Source: Pseudomonadota bacterium
GTDB lineage: Bacteria; Pseudomonadota; Gammaproteobacteria; Steroidobacterales; GCA-2729495
Assembly (NCBI GenBank): GCA_963204745.1
Contig: CAUJHF010000026.1
Coordinates: forward strand, 1 to 34,989
Reading direction: 5' to 3'
DNA length: 34,989 bases
In this document: positions 30,682 through 34,989 of the stretch, piece after piece
How the letters are laid out: each line of letters opens with the position of its first letter
Numbering within the stretch: the stretch's first letter is position 1
Position numbers and translations under genes: made by a program
Notes under the pieces: generated by a model
What the model was told of the DNA's origin: nothing
The model's input: only the letters and a program-made list of their open reading frames with translations
Database searches by the model: none

Positions 30682-31680
30682 ATGAGCACAGCGCTGCCAC
30701 GTATCGCCATCACCTGCGGAGAACCTGCCGGCATCGGCCCCGAGCTCATGCTCTCGCTCGCCAATCAGGTATGGCCCGCTGAACTCGTCGTGTTCGGCGA
30801 CCTGAATCTCCTGGCGGCGCGCGCAGGAATGGTGGGGCAGCAGCTTGAGCTGGTGCCCTGGACTGGCAGCGGCACGGGACCCGAGGCAGCCCGGCCCGGG
30901 CGCCTGCTGGTCGCAGATCTCCCGCTGCGCGCGCCCTCGGCACCTGGCCATCCGGATCCGCGCAACAGTCCCTGGGTGCTCGAACTGCTCAAGCGCGCGA
31001 GCGCCGGTTGCCGGCTCAGGCAGTTCAGCGCGATGGTCACAGCACCGGTACACAAGGCGGTAATCAACGACGCCGGCATTCCGTTTACCGGACACACGGA
31101 ATTTCTTGCGGATCTGACCTCCACGCCAAAACCGGTCATGCTGTTGGTGGCCGGTGAGCTGCGCGTGGCGCTCGTTACCACGCACCTGCCGCTGCATGCG
31201 GTACCGGCGGCCATCACCCGGGCGCTGGTGGAAACCACCGGGCGCGTGCTCGACAGCGGCCTGCGCAAGCTGTTCGGTATCCGGCAACCGCGCATCGTCG
31301 CGCTGGGCCTGAATCCGCACGCGGGCGAATCGGGGCATCTGGGCACTGAAGAACTGCTGGAAATCTCGCCGGCATTGGCCACACTGCGCAAGGAAGGCGT
31401 GGCCATCAGCGGGCCGGTGCCCGCCGATACTGCCTTCGTGGATCGCAACCTGACTAACGTCGATGCCGTGCTCGCCATGTATCACGATCAGGGTCTGCCG
31501 GTGCTGAAGCATCACGGCTTTGGCCGCGCGGTTAATGTCACGCTCGGTTTGCCGATCATCCGTACTTCGGTAGACCACGGCACGGCCTTTGAACTGGCCG
31601 GCACCGGCCGTGCCGATGCCGGCAGCCTGCGTGCGGCAGTCAAACTTGCCATCGAGATGGCGGCCCGCCAGCGACCATGA
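30682..31680 (+). CDS. pdxA: 4-hydroxythreonine-4-phosphate dehydrogenase PdxA
   Basis: PdxA oxidises 4-phosphohydroxy-L-threonine in the DXP-dependent pyridoxal-phosphate pathway. The 332 residues (E. coli 329) open with PRIAITCGEPAGIGPEL. They carry the three metal-ligand histidine regions FTGHTEFLADL, LGLNPHAGESGHLG and AMYHDQGLPVLKHHGF, and end with the active-site stretch IIRTSVDHGTAFELAGTGRADAGS. The start is ATG 30682, with GGAA a few bases upstream. An in-frame TTG at 30655 would add nine unrelated residues. It overlaps rsmA by 4 bp. Its product serves PLP enzymes such as the metB-like and dat proteins of this window. Confidence 0.96.
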   Translation: MSTALPRIAITCGEPAGIGPELMLSLANQVWPAELVVFGDLNLLAARAGMVGQQLELVPWTGSGTGPEAARPGRLLVADLPLRAPSAPGHPDPRNSPWVLELLKRASAGCRLRQFSAMVTAPVHKAVINDAGIPFTGHTEFLADLTSTPKPVMLLVAGELRVALVTTHLPLHAVPAAITRALVETTGRVLDSGLRKLFGIRQPRIVALGLNPHAGESGHLGTEELLEISPALATLRKEGVAISGPVPADTAFVDRNLTNVDAVLAMYHDQGLPVLKHHGFGRAVNVTLGLPIIRTSVDHGTAFELAGTGRADAGSLRAAVKLAIEMAARQRP

Positions 31681-32504
31681 CAAAGGCGCGGCCGCGCAAA
31701 CGCTTCGGGCAGCATTTCCTTAGCGACGGCAACATCATCCGCAAGATCATTGCGAATATCGCCCCCGCGGCGACAGATCACTTCGTTGAAATCGGCCCCG
31801 GCCAGGGTGCGATCACCCTGCCGCTGCTGGCGAGCGGCGCGCGCCTCGATGCGATCGAGATCGATCGCGACCTGGCCCGTGAGCTGCCCGGCCGGGTACA
31901 GACGGAGCGTTGCGCCATACACTGCGCCGATGCCCTTGCTTTCGACTTCAGGACTCTTGCCGCGCCGGGCGAGAAGCTGCGCCTGGTCGGCAACCTGCCC
32001 TACAACATCTCCACGCCGCTGCTCTTTCATTTCCTGCAATACGGCAGCAGCTGGCGCGATTTGCATGTGATGCTGCAGAAAGAAGTCGGCGAGCGCATCG
32101 CCGCAGACCCCGGTAACAAGACCTATGGCCGGCTGACCGTGGCACTCGCCTTGCGCTGCCGCATCGAGCAGCTGTTCAGCATCAGTCCGGGCAGCTTCAA
32201 GCCCCCGCCGCAGGTGGATTCGGTGTTCCTGCGCCTGGTGCCACACCCCGTACCACTGGCCGATCCGGATATTCTGTCAATCGCCGACCAGCTGGTCGCG
32301 GCCGCCTTCGGCATGCGCCGCAAGCGGCTCAGCAATGGCCTGCGGGCTTTGGCGACAACGGCCGAGATCAGCGCCGCCGGTATCGATCCGGGGCTGCGCC
32401 CCGAGCAACTGCCTCCAGCCGACTGGCTGCAGCTCAGCAGATCTATCGCCAGCCGGAAGCCCGGACTTGCCAAGCACGGGAGCCCTCTCCCAGAATGGCC
32501 ATGA
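31677..32504 (+). CDS. rsmA: 16S rRNA (A1518/A1519) dimethyltransferase RsmA (KsgA)
   Basis: RsmA dimethylates two adjacent adenosines in the 3'-terminal hairpin of 16S rRNA during late 30S assembly, and loss gives kasugamycin resistance. The 275-residue protein shows [13 protein letters not shown] motif [15 protein letters not shown], the acidic AIEIDRDLA, the catalytic NLPYNIS (NLPY) and the C-terminal helical domain with [12 protein letters not shown] and [17 protein letters not shown]. The start is the ATGA overlap with the pdxA stop, and the 3' end overlaps apaG by 4-10 bp depending on the apaG start used. Confidence 0.97.
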   Translation: MTKARPRKRFGQHFLSDGNIIRKIIANIAPAATDHFVEIGPGQGAITLPLLASGARLDAIEIDRDLARELPGRVQTERCAIHCADALAFDFRTLAAPGEKLRLVGNLPYNISTPLLFHFLQYGSSWRDLHVMLQKEVGERIAADPGNKTYGRLTVALALRCRIEQLFSISPGSFKPPPQVDSVFLRLVPHPVPLADPDILSIADQLVAAAFGMRRKRLSNGLRALATTAEISAAGIDPGLRPEQLPPADWLQLSRSIASRKPGLAKHGSPLPEWP

Positions 32505-32893
32505 ACATGACCGCAAATACCAGCACAACCAGCCTCAAGATCACCGTAGAAACCCACTACCTCGCCGATCAGTCCGAACCTGAGAGCGAGCGTTATGTGT
32601 TTGCCTACACGATCACCATCCAGAACACCGGCGCGGTGCCGGCCCGCCTGCTGGATCGCCACTGGATCATCACCGATGCCAACGGCAAGGTGCAGCAGGT
32701 GCGTGGCGATGGCGTGGTCGGCGAACAGCCCACCATCATGCCTGGACAGCGACACCGCTACTCCAGCGGTGCCGTGATCGAAACACCGGTCGGGACCATG
32801 GAAGGCAGCTACGGCATGCGCAGCGATGACGGTGCGCAGTTTCGTGCCGATATCCCGTGTTTCCGGCTCGCGGTACCCGGCGTCCTGCACTGA
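32495..32893 (+). CDS. apaG: ApaG (CO2+/Mg2+ efflux-associated, FN3-like fold)
   Basis: ApaG is a small beta-sandwich protein of uncertain biochemical role, linked by genetics to divalent-cation handling and by position to Ap4A hydrolysis. The 132-residue sequence has the family core: [61 protein letters not shown], and [19 protein letters not shown]. Three in-frame ATGs compete (32495, 32501, 32507). 32501 forms the ATGA overlap with the rsmA stop that is so common in this window and may be the real start. apaH follows after 21 bp. Confidence 0.94.
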   Translation: MAMNMTANTSTTSLKITVETHYLADQSEPESERYVFAYTITIQNTGAVPARLLDRHWIITDANGKVQQVRGDGVVGEQPTIMPGQRHRYSSGAVIETPVGTMEGSYGMRSDDGAQFRADIPCFRLAVPGVLH

Positions 32894-32914
32894 TCCGCCA
32901 CGCACACGACGCGC

Positions 32915-33730
32915 ATGGCGATTTATGCAGTCGGCGATGTCCAGGGGTGCTGTGACGAACTCGAAGCGCTGATTCACGCCCTGCGCATCGATCCCGGCCA
33001 CGACGAACTGCTGTTCGTCGGCGACCTGGTCAATCGCGGCCCGAAATCGCTGCAGACCCTGCGCCTGGTGCGGTCGCTCGGCAGCCAGGCCACCGTGGTG
33101 CTCGGCAATCACGACCTGCATCTGATCGCGCTGGCCTTCGGCAACCAGACACGCGCCAAAGACCAGGAACTCGCGGACATTCTCCAGGCGCCGGATGGCG
33201 AGGAACTCGTGAACTGGCTCCGCCATCGGCCGATGGCGGTCTACAGGCCGGAACTCAACACCCTGCTGGTACATGCCGGCGTAGCTCCGCAATGGGATCC
33301 CTTGCTCACCATCAAGCTGGCTCGAGAAGTCGAACAGGCATTGCGCGGTCCGGGCTGCGCGAACTTCATGCGCGGCCTGTACGGTGACGAGCCGGCACGC
33401 TGGTCACCGACCCTGACTGGCCAGGATCGCCTGCGTTTCATCACCAACAGCCTGACCCGCATCCGCTACTGCCATGCAGATGGCAGTCTGGATCTGGTCG
33501 AGAACGGTGCGCCCGGCACACAGCCCGCGGGACTCATCCCGTGGTTCGATCTGCCCGGCCGGCAGACTGCGATGGTGCGTATCGTGTTCGGCCACTGGGC
33601 TTCGCTCGGCCTCCTGCAGCGTGACAAGCTGCTCGGCATCGATACCGGCTGCGTATGGGGGCGCAAGCTCACGGCGGTGCGGCTCGACGGGCCGGCAAAA
33701 ACCGTCAGCGTGCCGCGCGGCGCGGACTGA
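32915..33730 (+). CDS. apaH: Symmetrical diadenosine tetraphosphatase ApaH
   Basis: ApaH splits Ap4A into two ADP and, in E. coli, decaps Np4-capped RNAs. The 271-residue protein carries the calcineurin-like phosphoesterase motifs in order: AVGDVQGCCDEL (Asp/Gln variant of GDxHG), FVGDLVNRGPKSL (GDxxxRG) and VVLGNHDLHL (GNHD). Later come the histidine segments LLVHAGVAPQW and FGHWASLGL, then the terminal IDTGCVWGRKLTAVRL. Length is near E. coli ApaH (280). It is the last plus-strand gene of the lptD operon and converges on thyA with a 32-bp gap that holds no clear terminator. Confidence 0.97.
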   Translation: MAIYAVGDVQGCCDELEALIHALRIDPGHDELLFVGDLVNRGPKSLQTLRLVRSLGSQATVVLGNHDLHLIALAFGNQTRAKDQELADILQAPDGEELVNWLRHRPMAVYRPELNTLLVHAGVAPQWDPLLTIKLAREVEQALRGPGCANFMRGLYGDEPARWSPTLTGQDRLRFITNSLTRIRYCHADGSLDLVENGAPGTQPAGLIPWFDLPGRQTAMVRIVFGHWASLGLLQRDKLLGIDTGCVWGRKLTAVRLDGPAKTVSVPRGAD

Positions 33731-33762
33731 CCGCGCCGCACCTGCCGCTCAGACCGCAGCAT

Positions 33763-34557
33763 TCAGACGGCGACGGGGGCCTTGATGTGCGGGTGGCAGG
33801 CGTAGTCCACGATCCCGATATCCTCGTAGCGATAATCGAACAGCGTATCGGGTTTGCGCTTCAGCACCAGGCGCGGCAGCGGCAGCGGCGTGCGCCGGAG
33901 CTGCTCATCCGCCTGTTCGAGATGATTCAGGTAGAGATGGCAGTCACCGCCGGTCCAGACGAATTCGCCAGGCTGCAGCCCGGCCTGCTCCGCCACCAGA
34001 CAGGTCAGCAGCGCATATGAAGCGATATTGAAGGGCACGCCGAGGAAGATATCCGCGCTGCGCTGATAAAGCTGACAGGACAAGCGACCCCCTGCGACCC
34101 AGAACTGGAACAGCGCATGGCAGGGCGCCAGTGCCATCTTCGGCAGTTCCGCGACATTCCACGCGCTGACGATCAGCCGCCGCGAATCCGGATTGCAGCG
34201 CAACTCGCCGAGCACCTGGCTGATCTGGTCGATATGGCTGCCGTCGGGCGACGGCCAGGAGCGCCACTGTGCGCCATATACCGGGCCGAGATTACCCTGC
34301 TCGTCAGCCCACTCGTCCCAGATGCCCACACCGTGTTCGCGCAGATAGCCAATGTTGGTATCGCCCTGCAGAAACCACAACAGCTCGTGAATGATCGAGC
34401 GCAGATGCAGTTTCTTGGTCGTAACCAGCGGAAAGCCGGCCGCCAGATCGAAACGCATCTGGTGTCCGAACACCGACAGCGTACCGGTGCCGGTGCGGTC
34501 GTCCTTGCGTACTCCGTGCTCGCGCACGTGGCGCATCATGTCCAGATACTGTTGCAG
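33763..34557 (-). CDS. thyA: Thymidylate synthase ThyA, probable CTG start
   Basis: ThyA methylates dUMP to dTMP using 5,10-methylene-THF, competing with MetF for this cofactor. Motifs are [38 protein letters not shown], the catalytic Cys in [30 protein letters not shown] and the C-terminal [10 protein letters not shown]. The first in-frame ATG (34539) would remove the N-terminal strand. Six codons upstream, CTG at 34557-34555 opens the peptide [11 protein letters not shown], aligned residue for residue with MKQYLELMQKV of E. coli. It yields 264 residues, exactly the E. coli length. GGGGG (34568-34564) lies 6 nt before this CTG. No ATG, GTG or TTG is available between it and the lgt stop. A sequencing change from ATG remains possible. 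Confidence 0.95.
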   Translation of the reverse strand: MQQYLDMMRHVREHGVRKDDRTGTGTLSVFGHQMRFDLAAGFPLVTTKKLHLRSIIHELLWFLQGDTNIGYLREHGVGIWDEWADEQGNLGPVYGAQWRSWPSPDGSHIDQISQVLGELRCNPDSRRLIVSAWNVAELPKMALAPCHALFQFWVAGGRLSCQLYQRSADIFLGVPFNIASYALLTCLVAEQAGLQPGEFVWTGGDCHLYLNHLEQADEQLRRTPLPLPRLVLKRKPDTLFDYRYEDIGIVDYACHPHIKAPVAV

Positions 34558-34571
34558 AGTGGGCCCCCGGT

Positions 34572-34989
34572 TCAGCTACGCGCTGCGGTGGCCGGCCCGC
34601 GCAGTGCCAGCATCAGCATGATGAGCCCCGCCGCCACCATCGGCAGCGACAGCACCTGGCCCATGGTCAGCCAGCCGAAAGCGAGATAGCCGATATGCGC
34701 GTCGGGCAGACGGATGAATTCAATGCTGAACCGGAATACCCCGTAGCCGAGCAGGAACAGCGCCGATACCGACATCGCGGGCCGGGGCCGCGCCGACCAG
34801 ATCCACAGGATCAGGAACAGCGCCAGTCCCTCGAGCCCGGCTTCGTAGAGCTGCGAGGCGTGCCGGGCCTGACCATCCACGATCAGCGCCCAGGGCACCG
34901 TCGTCGGCGCGCCCCAGAGCTCGCCGTTGATGAAGTTGCCGATACGGCCGGCCCCAAGCCCGATCGGCACCAGCGGCGCGATGAAATCC
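34572..34989 (-). CDS. lgt: Prolipoprotein diacylglyceryl transferase Lgt, C-terminal part (5' end outside window)
   Basis: Lgt attaches diacylglycerol to the lipobox Cys of prolipoproteins (RlpA in this window would be a substrate). The frame is open to the window edge and begins with the Lgt signature [20 protein letters not shown] followed by NGELWG, so the gene continues beyond 34989. The GTG near 34970 is internal, not a start. Later features are [18 protein letters not shown], the helix region [16 protein letters not shown] and the final helix [19 protein letters not shown]. The stop (34574-34572) lies 14 bp before the CTG of thyA. The lgt-thyA order matches E. coli, where the two are closely linked. 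Confidence 0.95.
   Translation of the reverse strand, partial: DFIAPLVPIGLGAGRIGNFINGELWGAPTTVPWALIVDGQARHASQLYEAGLEGLALFLILWIWSARPRPAMSVSALFLLGYGVFRFSIEFIRLPDAHIGYLAFGWLTMGQVLSLPMVAAGLIMLMLALRGPATAARS

Overview
The window is GC-rich, densely coding chromosomal DNA. It reads as a free-living gammaproteobacterium. The order lptD-surA-pdxA-rsmA-apaG-apaH, the order lgt-thyA, and the run mreBCD-mrdA-rodA-mltB-rlpA-dacA-dat-ybeD-lipB are gammaproteobacterial arrangements. A GatCAB amidotransferase is present, as in Pseudomonas- and Xanthomonas-type lineages and not in E. coli. I cannot name a genus. There are no rRNA, tRNA, CRISPR, phage or transposase genes, and no gene-free stretch longer than 300 bases.

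Layout. 1-258 is the tail of an unrecognised membrane protein. 383-8798 holds methionine and C1 genes: a cystathionine-synthase-type PLP enzyme, then prmC-moeB on the plus strand, then metH, metF and an ArsR-methyltransferase fusion regulator on the minus strand. The regulator has a perfect 32-bp palindrome lying on its own promoter. 8855-13244 (minus) is an AI-2E-family transporter gene followed upstream by gatB, gatA and gatC. These genes and the methionine genes form one nearly gapless minus-strand run. 13382-23844 (plus) is a cell-elongation and peptidoglycan cluster ending in ybeD-lipB. 23845-26302 is a small accessory islet (membrane protein, methyltransferase, phospholipase-D-like enzyme) sprinkled with short GGG/CCC hairpin repeats. 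It sits where lipA often follows lipB. 26303-34989 holds murU, then the outer-membrane biogenesis/PLP/ribosome/Ap4A operon lptD-apaH, then convergent thyA and the 3' part of lgt.

How the genes work together. MetF makes 5-methyl-THF, MetH uses it to methylate homocysteine, and the fusion regulator is placed to sense the SAM/SAH state and control both. MreBCD, PBP2 and RodA form the elongasome. MltB, RlpA and the DD-carboxypeptidase trim the wall, the D-amino-acid transaminase can process released D-Ala, and MurU recycles MurNAc. LptD and SurA build the outer membrane.

The most notable observations are: the operator-on-promoter geometry of the SahR-like regulator, with a predicted leaderless mRNA; a complete inverted REP pair translated as the C-terminal tail of GatA; a thyA whose only full-length start is CTG; the repeat-bounded methyltransferase/PLD islet; and murU without amgK. 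No single locus is clearly an undescribed system. The islet and the fusion regulator are the best candidates for follow-up.
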